From contig JAICYE010000081.1 in assembly GCA_025934385.1 (NCBI GenBank), forward strand, positions 1 through 7,786: a stretch of 7,786 nucleotides of DNA. Direction: 5' to 3'. Made by a program: the position numbers and the translations under genes. Origin of the DNA: Acidimicrobiia bacterium (lineage in GTDB: Bacteria > Actinomycetota > Acidimicrobiia > IMCC26256 > BP-133). The number at the start of each line of letters is the position of its first letter. The first letter of the stretch is position 1. The notes beneath the pieces are model-generated. The model was not told the DNA's origin. It saw nothing but the letters and a program-made list of their open reading frames with translations, and searched no databases. Of this stretch, positions 1-6,819 are shown in pieces.

Positions 1-581
1 ACGAAGAGATCGGCGATCTCCAGCAGCCCGGCCTTGGCGGCCTGCACGGCGTCGCCCCACCCCGGGTTGACCACCACCATCGTCGTGTCGGCCGCCCCGG
101 CCACCTCGATCTCCACCTGCCCGACGCCGACGGTCTCGATCAGCACCCACGGCTTGCCGGCGGCATCGAGCACCCGGACCGCCTGGGGCGTGGCCAGCGA
201 GAGGCCGCCGAGGTGGCCCCGGGTGGCCATCGACCGGATGAAGACGCCGGGGTCGGTGGCGTGGTCCTGCATGCGGACGCGGTCGCCGAGGATGGCACCG
301 CCGGAGAACGGGCTCGACGGGTCGATGGCCAGGACGCCGACCTCGACGTCGTCCTTGCGGATGCGGGAGATCAGCTTGTCGGTGAGCGTCGACTTGCCCG
401 CCCCCGGGGCGCCGGTGATGCCGACCGTGTAGGCCGCACCGGTGTGGGGATAGAGCCGGGCGATGGCGGCGTGGGCGGCGTCGCCGCCCTTCTCCACCAT
501 CGAGATGAGCCGGGCCACCGAGGCCCGTTCCCCGGCCAGGGCGCCGTCGACGAGCGCCTCCGGGTCGTACGTGCGGGCCAC
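1..581 (-). CDS. meaB: MeaB/ArgK-family GTPase, C-terminus cut by window edge
   Basis: G-protein chaperone that protects adenosylcobalamin-dependent methylmalonyl-CoA mutase and gates loading of its cofactor; cytoplasmic. I read 193 complete codons from a GTG at 581, the only reasonable start because a stop (that of the preceding gene, 594-596) lies in frame five codons upstream. Visible motifs are the Walker A loop GAPGAGKST at residues 57-65, DPSSPFSGGAILGDR around 87-101, the family signature SMATRG at 117-122, and the G3 stretch ETVGVGQ at 149-155. The family is usually about 320-340 residues, so the NKxD guanine-specificity motif and the dimerisation arm lie beyond position 1. It follows the NifU-like gene by 12 bases and is probably cotranscribed. 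No clear Shine-Dalgarno sequence precedes the GTG. No mutase gene is in view; it may lie past the left edge. Family assignment is firm; the partner mutase is inferred. Confidence 0.93.
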   Translation of the reverse strand, partial: MARTYDPEALVDGALAGERASVARLISMVEKGGDAAHAAIARLYPHTGAAYTVGITGAPGAGKSTLTDKLISRIRKDDVEVGVLAIDPSSPFSGGAILGDRVRMQDHATDPGVFIRSMATRGHLGGLSLATPQAVRVLDAAGKPWVLIETVGVGQVEIEVAGAADTTMVVVNPGWGDAVQAAKAGLLEIADLF

Positions 582-593
582 GAAGCGAAGTCT

Positions 594-815
594 CTAGACG
601 GCTTCCACGCCGGTCACGCCGGGGACCCTGTCCTTCAGGATCCGCTCCACGCCGCCCTTGAGTGTCAGCCAGGAGATCGAGCAGGAGTCGCAGGCGCCCG
701 AGAGCTTGACCTGGACGACACCGTCCTCAGTGACCCCGAGGAAGTCGATGTCGCCCCCGTCCATCTGGAGGGCGGGCCGGATGGCGTCAATGGCCTCGAG
801 GATGGCTGCTTCCAT
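594..815 (-). CDS. NifU C-terminal-domain (Nfu-type) Fe-S scaffold protein
   Basis: A 73-residue protein consisting only of the NifU C-terminal (Nfu) domain, which binds a [4Fe-4S] cluster between the CxxC motifs of two subunits and passes it to apo-proteins. The family pattern is clear: ALQMDGGDIDFLGV at 15-28, then GACDSC at 40-45 with cysteines 42 and 45, then TLKGGVERILKD and a closing VPGV. The residue after the second Cys is Ser, where many homologues have Pro. The length is normal for stand-alone actinobacterial members; E. coli NfuA has an extra N-terminal A-type domain absent here. The ATG at 815 is supported by an in-frame stop a few codons upstream. It sits 22 bases after murA and 12 before meaB. 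The context would suit Fe-S supply, but no client enzyme is visible. Confidence 0.92.
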   Translation of the reverse strand: MEAAILEAIDAIRPALQMDGGDIDFLGVTEDGVVQVKLSGACDSCSISWLTLKGGVERILKDRVPGVTGVEAV

Positions 816-837
816 AGCCCGTCAGCGTACCGCCCGC

Positions 838-2130
838 CTACGGGGAAACGGTCACCCGGGTGACGTCGGCGCCCAACGCCGCCAGGGAGCCCGGCAGGTC
901 GCGGTAGCCCCGGTCCACGTGGACGACGTCGTGGACCTCGGTCTCGCCGTCGGCGGCCAGACCGGCCAGCACCAGCGCCGCCCCGGCCCGGACGTCGGTG
1001 GCCCGGACCGGGCAGCCCGACAGCCGCTCCACGCCCCGTACCACGGCGTGGCGGCCCTCGGTGCGGATGTCGGCTCCCATCCGGCACAGCTCGGCCACGA
1101 AGCCGAAGCGGCCGTCGAAGAGGTTCTCGGTGATGATGGCGCTGCCGGCGCTCACGGCGGCCAGCGCCACCGCCGTCGGCATGAAGTCGGTGGCGAAGCC
1201 GGGATGGGGCAGGGTGGCGAGGTCGACGGCCTTGAGCCGGCCCCGGGCGAAGGCCCAGATGCCGTCGGCGGTGGGCGAGACCTTCATGCCCATGGCGCCG
1301 AGCTTGAGCGTGAGCATCTCGATGTGCTCCAGCCGGGGCCCGATCAGCGAGATCTCGCCGCCGGCGACGCCGCAGGCCATCAGCAGCGTGCCGGCCTCGA
1401 TCCGGTCGGCCATGAGCTCGGCCTCGACCGGCACGAGCTCCTCGACCCCCTCGATCTCGATCGTCGACGTGCCGGCGCCGACGATCCGGGCTCCCATCCG
1501 GGTGAGGTAGGTGGCCAGGGCGGTGATCTCCGGCTCCCGGGCGGCGTTGTCGATCACCGTGCGGCCCTTGGCCAGCACCGCCGCCGTCATGAGGTTCTCG
1601 GTCGCCCCGACGCTGGGGAACTCCAGCACGATCCGGGCGCCCCGCAGGGCCGACGCCCGGGCCTCGATGAAGCCGTGCTCGATGCGGGCCTCGGCCCCCA
1701 TGGCCTCGAGCCCCCGGAGGTGCATGTCGAGCCGGCGGCTGCCGATGGCGTCGCCACCGGGCAGGGCCACCCGGGCCGAACCGCACCGGCCGAGCAGCGG
1801 ACCCAGGACGTTGACCGACGCCCGCATCTTCGTGACGAGCTCGTAGGGGGCCTCGGGCCGCAGCTGGCCGCCGGTGTCGACCGAGAGGGTCTCGGGGCCG
1901 GTCCAGCGGACGTCGGCGCCGAGGGCCCGCATGACCTCGATCATCACGTGGGCGTCGAGGACGGGCGGCATGTTGTGGAAGACCGACACCCCCGGGGCGA
2001 GGACGGCGGCCGCAAGCTGCTTGAGCCCGGAGTTCTTCGTCGCTCCGGAGACCTTGATCTCGCCCTCGAGGGGCGCACCGGGGCGGATCCGGAAGTGGTC
2101 GGTGGCCGGCTCAGTCATCGTCCGGCTCAC
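838..2130 (-). CDS. murA: UDP-N-acetylglucosamine 1-carboxyvinyltransferase (MurA)
   Basis: Transfers enolpyruvate from phosphoenolpyruvate to UDP-GlcNAc, the first committed step of peptidoglycan precursor synthesis in the cytoplasm. The full-length 430-residue EPSP-synthase-fold protein shows substrate-site Lys32-Asn33 (E. coli Lys22-Asn23), [11 protein letters not shown] at 101-111, the catalytic loop [15 protein letters not shown] at 123-137, HPGFATDF with Asp315 (E. coli Asp305), and the C-terminal [17 protein letters not shown] followed by HVDRGY. The residue equivalent to E. coli Cys115 is Asp127, as in mycobacterial and chlamydial MurA, which predicts fosfomycin insensitivity. One extra Thr sits between the Gly-Ala and Lys-Asn of the N-terminal motif. 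The start is uncertain: GTG at 2130 or ATG at 2118 (residue 5); neither has a good ribosome site. It follows the crotonase stop by 36 bases in the same direction. Confidence 0.96.
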   Translation of the reverse strand: MSRTMTEPATDHFRIRPGAPLEGEIKVSGATKNSGLKQLAAAVLAPGVSVFHNMPPVLDAHVMIEVMRALGADVRWTGPETLSVDTGGQLRPEAPYELVTKMRASVNVLGPLLGRCGSARVALPGGDAIGSRRLDMHLRGLEAMGAEARIEHGFIEARASALRGARIVLEFPSVGATENLMTAAVLAKGRTVIDNAAREPEITALATYLTRMGARIVGAGTSTIEIEGVEELVPVEAELMADRIEAGTLLMACGVAGGEISLIGPRLEHIEMLTLKLGAMGMKVSPTADGIWAFARGRLKAVDLATLPHPGFATDFMPTAVALAAVSAGSAIITENLFDGRFGFVAELCRMGADIRTEGRHAVVRGVERLSGCPVRATDVRAGAALVLAGLAADGETEVHDVVHVDRGYRDLPGSLAALGADVTRVTVSP

Positions 2131-2166
2131 GGTACAGGGGCCCGGCTGAGAGGTCGGCGATGTCGG

Positions 2167-3027
2167 TCAGGCGTTCTGATAGCTCGGCGACCGCTTCTCG
2201 AGGTTGGCCTTCATCGCTTCGACGAAGTCGGCCGAGCGGATGCACTCGGCCTGCCCGACGGCGGCCTCCCGCAGCCCTTCGCCGACGTACTGCTGACCGG
2301 CCTTGTCGATGGCCCGCTTCGATCCCCGCACGGCGATCGGCGGCTGGGCGGCGATCCGGGCAGCCAGCGCCTCGGCGGCCGGCTCGAGCTCGGCGTCGTC
2401 GACCAGCCGGTTGATGAGGCCGATGCGGTGGGCCTCCTCCGCGTCGATCGTCTCGCCGGTGAAGATCAGCTCCTTGGCCCTGGCCGGGCCGACGATCCGG
2501 GGCAGCCAGTACGTCCCGCCGAGGTCGGGCAGCAGGCCGTACCTGTGCTCCGGCAGGGACAGCTTCGTGCCCCGGGCGGCGATCCGCAGGTCGCAGGCCA
2601 GCGCCAGTTGCAGCCCGCCGCCGAGGGCATAGCCCCGCATGGCGGCGATCGTCGGGTAGGGGGCGTCGGCCAGCCAGGTGTAAGCCTCCTGGAGGTCGGT
2701 GATCCGGGTGACGAGCTTGTCCTCCATGCCCCGGCCGGAGGACGGGTTCTCGGCGTTGGCCGCGGCCGCCGCCGCCTGGCCCTTCCCGGCTTCGGAGAAC
2801 AGCCCGCTGCCGCCGCCCGAGAGCAGGTGCTCCACGTCGATGCCGCTGGAGAACGCCCGGCCCTCCCCCATCACCACCAGGCAGCGGAGGCTGGCGTCGT
2901 CGCCGAGGGATTCGCCGAGCTTGGCCAGTTCCTCCCACATCTCGACGGTCATGGCGTTGAGCCGCTCGGCCCGGTTGAGGCGCAGCCAGCCGACCGGCCC
3001 GACCTGCTCGTAGGAGATCGTCTGCAT
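2167..3027 (-). CDS. Crotonase-fold enoyl-CoA hydratase/isomerase family protein
   Basis: A 286-residue cytoplasmic protein acting on an acyl-CoA thioester. The oxyanion-hole segments AFSSGID (58-64) and RGYALGGG (131-138) are present, and the trimer-forming C-terminal helices look complete. The catalytic positions are not those of classical hydratase: the first Glu (rat mitochondrial Glu144) is Gln140, while Glu160 is kept and Asp168 follows eight residues later in LLPDLGGT. A Glu/Asp pair with that spacing is known from dienoyl-CoA isomerase, and an Asp in LxPDxGGT is typical of PaaG-type isomerases, so isomerisation of a double bond is more likely than hydration. Substrate is unknown. A Gly/Ala-rich insertion at about 69-100 lengthens the protein beyond the usual 260 residues. 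The ATG at 3027 lies 9 bases after the hydrolase stop, in a pyrimidine-rich stretch with no Shine-Dalgarno sequence, so translation may be coupled. Confidence 0.9.
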   Translation of the reverse strand: MQTISYEQVGPVGWLRLNRAERLNAMTVEMWEELAKLGESLGDDASLRCLVVMGEGRAFSSGIDVEHLLSGGGSGLFSEAGKGQAAAAAANAENPSSGRGMEDKLVTRITDLQEAYTWLADAPYPTIAAMRGYALGGGLQLALACDLRIAARGTKLSLPEHRYGLLPDLGGTYWLPRIVGPARAKELIFTGETIDAEEAHRIGLINRLVDDAELEPAAEALAARIAAQPPIAVRGSKRAIDKAGQQYVGEGLREAAVGQAECIRSADFVEAMKANLEKRSPSYQNA

Positions 3028-3036
3028 GGACGGAGG

Positions 3037-3684
3037 TTAAGGGAGGGCGGCAACCCACGCCACCGAGACCCGGGCCACCTCGGCCATCACCGCCGCTCCG
3101 CCCTGCCCGCCGAGCGACTTCGGCACCCGGTAGCCGTGGTCGGCGCCGGCCAGCCAGTAGAACGCCACGGGGCCGGGGATCGTCTCCGCCCACTTCTTTA
3201 GGTCGGCCTTCCCGGCCAGGGCGTCGCGGTCGCCGCTCAGGAAGAGCACCGGCACGTAGAGGCGGGGGAAGTGCTCGACCCGCAGCGAGTCCGGCCGGCC
3301 GGCGGGGTGGAGCGGGTAGCCGAGCAGCAGCAAACCCAGGGCCGGCAAGGGATCCTCGGGGTCGCCGACGGCCAGGGAGCAGTAGCGTCCCCCCATCGAG
3401 CGCCCGCCGAGCACGAGCCGGTCGGGCGGGAGCCCGGTGCGGGCGGCCAGTTCGGCCGCCGCCTCCCGCACCGCGGCGAGGAGGACGGGCGGCCGGTCCG
3501 GCGCCTTTCGCCCGGCCATCCGGTAGGGGAAGTCGAAGCGCAGCGAGGGAAGCCCGGCGCCGGCGAGGGCGCGGGCCGTCGCCACGAGAGCCGTGGCGTT
3601 CCGATCCGACCCGGCGCCGTGGGCCAGCAGCACCGCCCGGTCAGCGTGGCGGCCGCCGGTCGCCGGTTCGAAGTCGGCGTTCAC
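3037..3684 (-). CDS. Alpha/beta hydrolase of the KANL3/Tex30 (dienelactone hydrolase-like) type
   Basis: A protein of about 215 residues from GTG 3684, a normal length for this small alpha/beta-hydrolase family. It has the family opening VLLAHGAGSDRN (18-29), then LRFDFPYRMAGRKAPDRPP (48-66), the nucleophile elbow GGRSMGG with Ser96, an acid in GDRDAL (Asp152/Asp154) and His183 in GADHGY. These form a complete Ser-Asp-His triad, so it is probably an esterase or thioesterase; the substrate is unknown. The frame stays open upstream to ATGs at 3774 and 3795, but that extension is Arg-rich, resembles nothing in the family, and would put both operator dyads inside the gene. I therefore prefer the GTG, although it has no Shine-Dalgarno sequence. 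It is the first gene of the five-gene minus-strand block and lies 9 bases before the crotonase. Confidence 0.82.
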   Translation of the reverse strand: MNADFEPATGGRHADRAVLLAHGAGSDRNATALVATARALAGAGLPSLRFDFPYRMAGRKAPDRPPVLLAAVREAAAELAARTGLPPDRLVLGGRSMGGRYCSLAVGDPEDPLPALGLLLLGYPLHPAGRPDSLRVEHFPRLYVPVLFLSGDRDALAGKADLKKWAETIPGPVAFYWLAGADHGYRVPKSLGGQGGAAVMAEVARVSVAWVAALP

Positions 3685-3695
3685 GGCCGGGCGCC

Positions 3696-3713
3696 GGCGC
3701 AACCGGTTGCGCC
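3696..3713. promoter_or_regulatory. Operator dyad 1, perfect 18-base palindrome
   Basis: GGCGCAACCGGTTGCGCC is a perfect inverted repeat whose near edge is 11 bases upstream of the hydrolase GTG. A repressor bound here would block either the promoter or the start of the transcript. A central CpG inside a symmetrical AACCGGTT core is typical of LacI-family operators, but TetR-type regulators also use such dyads. The second copy (3736-3753) makes a regulatory role much more likely than a chance GC-rich palindrome. No T-run follows on either strand, so it is not a standard intrinsic terminator. Confidence 0.65.
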
Positions 3714-3735
3714 AGGTGGCCGGAAACGGGTAGCG

Positions 3736-3753
3736 GGCGCAACACGTTGCGCT
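3736..3753. promoter_or_regulatory. Operator dyad 2, near copy of dyad 1
   Basis: GGCGCAACACGTTGCGCT repeats dyad 1 with the same arms GGCGCAAC and GTTGCGC and differs only in the central pair (AC instead of CG at 3744) and the last base. Its centre is exactly 40 bases from that of dyad 1, close to four helical turns, so two dimers could sit on nearly the same face of the DNA and cooperate. It lies in the 133-base gap between the S9 peptidase stop and the hydrolase start. I could not place convincing -10 and -35 hexamers relative to the two sites. Confidence 0.62.
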
Positions 3754-3817
3754 CCGGGCCCCTCGTTGGAGCATCGGCCGGGGCGCCCACCGCACGCCGG
3801 GCGGGAGCGGGGCCGGG

Positions 3818-5650
3818 TCACCGCTTCAGGACCCAGCGGGTCAGGAACCTCTCCGAGCGCTCCAGTTCGTCGGCCACGGTCTCGGGCTTCGACCAGCCGT
3901 GGCCCTCGCCTTCGTAGACGTGGTACTCGACCGTCCCGCCGGCCCGGCGGACGGCGTCCACCACGGCGTCGGCCTGCGCCTTCGGCACGGTCTTGTCCCG
4001 GTCGCCCTGCAGCACCAGCAGCGGCACGGTGATCTTCGGCGCGTGGGTCACCGGCGAACGCTCCCGGTACAGGCCGGCGGCGGCCGGGAGCGGGCCGATC
4101 ACCTTGTCGAGGTAGCGGGATTCGTAGCGGTGCGTCGTCTCGGCGAGGTCGAACAGGTCGGCCACGCCGTAGCGGTCGACGGCCGCCCGCACGAGACCGG
4201 GGAAGCGGGCGCAGAGGAGCAGCAGCGTGAAGCCGCCGGCACTGCCGCCGTCGATGGCCACCCGGCCCGGGTCGCACCACCCGGCGGCGCCGGCGTGGCG
4301 GATTGCAGCGGCGACGTCGGCCACGTCGAGGTCGCCCCACCGGCCGGTCAGCGCCTGGGTGTAGGCCCGGCCGTAGCCGGTGGAGCCCCGGTAGTTCGGC
4401 GCCAGCACCGCCCACCCCCGGGAGACCCAGAACTGGTGGCGGGGCCACCAGGTCACCGCCGAGGAGCCGGTCGGCCCGCCGTGGACGTAGACGACCATCG
4501 GCGGCGCCGTCCCCTGGCCGAGCGCCGAGGACGCCGGCCGGTAGAGGAGGCCGTGGACGGTGGCGCCGTCCCCGCCCGTCCAGCTGACGGGTTCCGGTTC
4601 GACGGGCCCGGCCGCCACCAGCGCCCCGGGCGCGCCGGTCGCCAGCACCCGCCGGGCCCCCGAGGCGGCCGGGTCGGCCACCACCACCGACGGCGGCGTC
4701 ACGCCTCCGGATCGGACGGCGGCGATCCCGGCCGGGCCCCAGTCGAGGTAGTGGTGCCAGCCCCTTGCCACAGGCCGGGCGTCCCCGCTGCCCCGGGGCA
4801 CGACGACCAGGCGGCCGAACCCGCCTTCGTTGCGGCACAAGGCGATGGCCGATCCGTCGGGCGACCAGGCGTAGGACCGCTGCCCCGCCCCCCAGGTCGG
4901 CTCGGCGTGCTCGGCCGGCTCGTCGACGAGGGGCTTGGCCCCTCCCCCGCCGGCGTCGCCGACCCACACGTTCATCCATCCCGTCCGGTCGCAGACGAAG
5001 GCCAGGGCGTCGCCGGCCGGCGAGAACCGGGGCTGGCCGCAGGCCACGCCGCCATCGCCGCCGGCCACCACCCGGGCCGGCCCCAACCCGCCGATCTCCC
5101 GGGCGACGATGCGGGAGGCGTCCCACGGCATGTCGGGGAAGTCCCACTCGTGCCAGGCCAGCGACCGCCCGTCCGGCGCCCAGGCCGGGTCGAAGGCCCA
5201 GTCGGCCCCGGTCGAGACCCGGACCGGCCAGGCCGAGCCGTCGACGGGCACCACGGCGATGTCGCAGCGGTCCTCCCGCTCCAGGACGAAGGCGATCCGC
5301 CCGCCGTCGGCGCTGGCCACCGGCCCCGCCGCCTCCCCGTCGGTCGACAGCACCCGCAGCGGGCCGCCCCCGGAGGGGACGGCCACCAGTCGCCCGTCGC
5401 CGGCGGCGTAGACGATCGTCCCGTCGCCCGCCCAGGTGAAGGCGCCGTAGGGACTGGTGGCGGCGTCAGCCGTCACCACCACCGACGGGCCCGAACCGTC
5501 GGCCGGGGCGACGACGACGTCGGAGCGGCCGGCGGCCGTCTCGACCCAGGCCAGGCGCCGTCCGTCCGGCGAGAACCGGGGCCCGGCCAGCCCCCGGGTG
5601 CGGGCCACCATGGCGGCGGTGACGGCGGGTGGTGCGGCGGAACCCTCCAT
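3818..5650 (-). CDS. S9-family prolyl oligopeptidase-like serine peptidase
   Basis: A 610-residue peptidase of the acylaminoacyl-peptidase/dipeptidyl-peptidase IV group, which cleaves short peptides. Residues 20-350 form a beta-propeller, seen as repeated SPDG-type blades: RFSPDGRRLAWVE at 25, WAPDGRSLAW at 157, RFSPAGDALAFV at 208 and WSPDGSAIAL at 262. The propeller filters substrates entering the active site. The C-terminal alpha/beta-hydrolase domain has the oxyanion motif HGG at 390-392, then NYRGSTGYG, the nucleophile Ser470 in GGSAGG, Asp552 in GDRDKTVP and His584 in EGHGW, a complete triad. There is no signal peptide or membrane segment, so it should be cytoplasmic. The ATG at 5650 lacks a Shine-Dalgarno sequence; a TAACGT 9 bases upstream suggests a leaderless or nearly leaderless transcript. 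It is divergent from glpX and separated from the next minus-strand gene by a 133-base regulatory gap. Confidence 0.93.
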   Translation of the reverse strand: MEGSAAPPAVTAAMVARTRGLAGPRFSPDGRRLAWVETAAGRSDVVVAPADGSGPSVVVTADAATSPYGAFTWAGDGTIVYAAGDGRLVAVPSGGGPLRVLSTDGEAAGPVASADGGRIAFVLEREDRCDIAVVPVDGSAWPVRVSTGADWAFDPAWAPDGRSLAWHEWDFPDMPWDASRIVAREIGGLGPARVVAGGDGGVACGQPRFSPAGDALAFVCDRTGWMNVWVGDAGGGGAKPLVDEPAEHAEPTWGAGQRSYAWSPDGSAIALCRNEGGFGRLVVVPRGSGDARPVARGWHHYLDWGPAGIAAVRSGGVTPPSVVVADPAASGARRVLATGAPGALVAAGPVEPEPVSWTGGDGATVHGLLYRPASSALGQGTAPPMVVYVHGGPTGSSAVTWWPRHQFWVSRGWAVLAPNYRGSTGYGRAYTQALTGRWGDLDVADVAAAIRHAGAAGWCDPGRVAIDGGSAGGFTLLLLCARFPGLVRAAVDRYGVADLFDLAETTHRYESRYLDKVIGPLPAAAGLYRERSPVTHAPKITVPLLVLQGDRDKTVPKAQADAVVDAVRRAGGTVEYHVYEGEGHGWSKPETVADELERSERFLTRWVLKR

Positions 5651-5730
5651 GGACGGGCGACGTTAGTGCCGGTGACGGGTAGTGTCGCCGTCCCGACCCG
5701 CCCCACCCGCCGACCCAGGAGGACCGGACG
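5651..5730. promoter_or_regulatory. Divergent promoter region between S9 peptidase and glpX
   Basis: This 80-base gap must hold the start signals for both flanking genes. On the minus strand, GCGACA (5683-5688), a 17-base spacer and TAACGT (5660-5665) make a plausible -35/-10 pair ending 9 bases before the peptidase ATG. On the plus strand, TAGTGT at 5680-5685 is a weak -10 candidate for glpX without a recognisable -35. A strong Shine-Dalgarno sequence, AGGAGG at 5717-5722, precedes the glpX ATG by 8 bases and fixes that start. An imperfect inverted repeat (ACGGGCGAC at 5653, GTCGCCGT at 5684) spans the region. The hexamer assignments are by eye. Confidence 0.45.
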
Positions 5731-6729
5731 ATGGCCAAGCCGTCCCAGGAGATTCCCGACCGCAACCTCGGCATGGAGCTCGTCCGGGTCACCGAGGCGG
5801 CGGCCATGGCGGCGGCCCGCTGGATGGGCCGGGGCGACAAGGAGTCGGCCGACGGAGCGGCGGTCGACGCCATGCGGGCCGTGCTCTCCGGCGTGTCGAT
5901 GGACGGCATCGTCGTCATCGGCGAGGGCGAGAAGGACGAGGCGCCCATGCTCTACAACGGCGAGAGCATCGGCGACGGGCACCCGCCGGCCGTCGACATC
6001 GCCGTCGACCCGATCGACGGCACGACGCTCACCTCGCTGGGCCGGCCCGGGGCCATCGCGGTCATCGCCCTGTCCGAGCGGGGCACGATGTTCAACCCCG
6101 GCCCCTGCGTCTACATGGAGAAGATCGCCACCGGGCCCGACGCCGCCGACGCCATCGACCTCACCGCCTCGGTCAAGGCCAACCTGAAGTGGGTGGCCAA
6201 GGCGCTGCGGAAGGACGTGGCCGACGTCACGGTGGTGATCCTCGATCGCGACCGGCACGCCCACATCATCAAGGAGTGCCGGGAGGCGGGGGCCCGCATC
6301 CGGCTGATCCCCGACGGCGACGTGGCCGGCGCCATCTCCGCCGCCTGGCCCGAGTCGGGCGCCGACATCCTCTTCGGCATCGGCGGCACGCCGGAGGGCG
6401 TCATCGCCGCCTGCGCCCTCAAGGCCCTGGGCGGCGCCATGCAGGGTCGGCTCTGGCCCCGCAACGACGACGAGCGCCAGAAGGCCATCGACGCCGGCTA
6501 CGACCTCGACCAGGTACTCACCCTCGACGACCTCGTGGCGGGGGACGACGTCTTCTTCGCCGCCACCGGGATCACCGACGGCGAGCTGCTCCGCGGCGTC
6601 CGGTTCCGGGGGGACGGGGCCAACACGCAGTCGCTGGTGATGCGGTCGAAATCGGGCACGATACGCAAGATGGACGCCACCCACCGCTGGAAGAAGCTGA
6701 TGCGCTACTCCTCCATCAACTTCGACTGA
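5731..6729 (+). CDS. glpX: Class II fructose-1,6-bisphosphatase (GlpX)
   Basis: Removes the 1-phosphate of fructose 1,6-bisphosphate, the key gluconeogenic step, in the cytoplasm; a metal-dependent enzyme of the inositol-phosphatase-like fold. The 332-residue protein is full length. The conserved metal and substrate sites are intact: Asp41 in SADGAAV, Glu65 in [11 protein letters not shown], Asp93 and Thr98 in VDPIDGTT, and Glu222 in GGTPEGV, matching E. coli GlpX Asp33, Glu57, Asp85, Thr90 and Glu213. It has a strong Shine-Dalgarno sequence, AGGAGG, 8 bases before the ATG, unlike most of its neighbours. In many actinobacteria this is the only fructose bisphosphatase. It is transcribed away from the S9 peptidase and is followed by a 158-base gap with strong hairpins. 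Linkage to the downstream LanKC gene is positional only. Confidence 0.97.
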   Translation: MAKPSQEIPDRNLGMELVRVTEAAAMAAARWMGRGDKESADGAAVDAMRAVLSGVSMDGIVVIGEGEKDEAPMLYNGESIGDGHPPAVDIAVDPIDGTTLTSLGRPGAIAVIALSERGTMFNPGPCVYMEKIATGPDAADAIDLTASVKANLKWVAKALRKDVADVTVVILDRDRHAHIIKECREAGARIRLIPDGDVAGAISAAWPESGADILFGIGGTPEGVIAACALKALGGAMQGRLWPRNDDERQKAIDAGYDLDQVLTLDDLVAGDDVFFAATGITDGELLRGVRFRGDGANTQSLVMRSKSGTIRKMDATHRWKKLMRYSSINFD

Positions 6730-6783
6730 CAGCTTCAGGGCGGTTCAGGAAGGAATCAGTGGGACGGTCGTAGAAGGCTTGTG

Positions 6784-6812
6784 CCCGTCGTGGTGATTCG
6801 TCACCCGACGGG
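6784..6812 (+). terminator. Strong hairpin with TTCG loop downstream of glpX
   Basis: CCCGTCG (6784-6790) pairs with CGACGGG (6806-6812) and GGTGA (6792-6796) with TCACC (6801-6805), leaving one bulged T at 6791 and a TTCG tetraloop. This gives 12 base pairs, 54 bases after the glpX stop. No T-run follows, so it is either a U-tract-less terminator of the kind proposed in actinobacteria or the first element of a structured leader for the LanKC gene that starts 75 bases later. The fold is certain on paper; the role is inferred. Confidence 0.45.
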
Positions 6813-6819
6813 TCGCGGG

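Noticed and set aside
2111..2166. Peptide-like reading ([17 protein letters not shown]) ending at the murA start, which could suggest a small coupled gene
   Set aside because: The frame only continues a long shadow of the crotonase gene and has no credible start in the 36-base gap; the overlap of its stop with the ATG at 2118 is probably chance.
658..3201. Open frame of 847 codons on the plus strand
   Set aside because: It is antisense to murA, the crotonase and part of the hydrolase. Its product is a low-complexity His/Gly/Arg/Asp-rich string with no recognisable domain, the usual product of reading GC-rich genes backwards.
3685..3795. 37-residue N-terminal extension of the hydrolase
   Set aside because: The extension is Arg/Ala-rich, absent from the family, and covers the two operator dyads.
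3784..3803. Weak hairpin (CGCCC with GGGCG, 10-base loop) after the S9 peptidase stop, as a terminator
   Set aside because: Only five pairs, a large loop and no T-run; such pairings are expected by chance at this GC content.
3899..6187. Open frame of 762 codons on the plus strand
   Set aside because: It lies antisense to the S9 peptidase and out of frame with glpX; composition is Arg/Pro/Gly-rich and no family resemblance is visible.
5473..6684. Open frame of 403 codons on the minus strand opposite glpX
   Set aside because: Antisense to a clearly conserved gene, Val/Gly/Asp/His-rich, no motifs.
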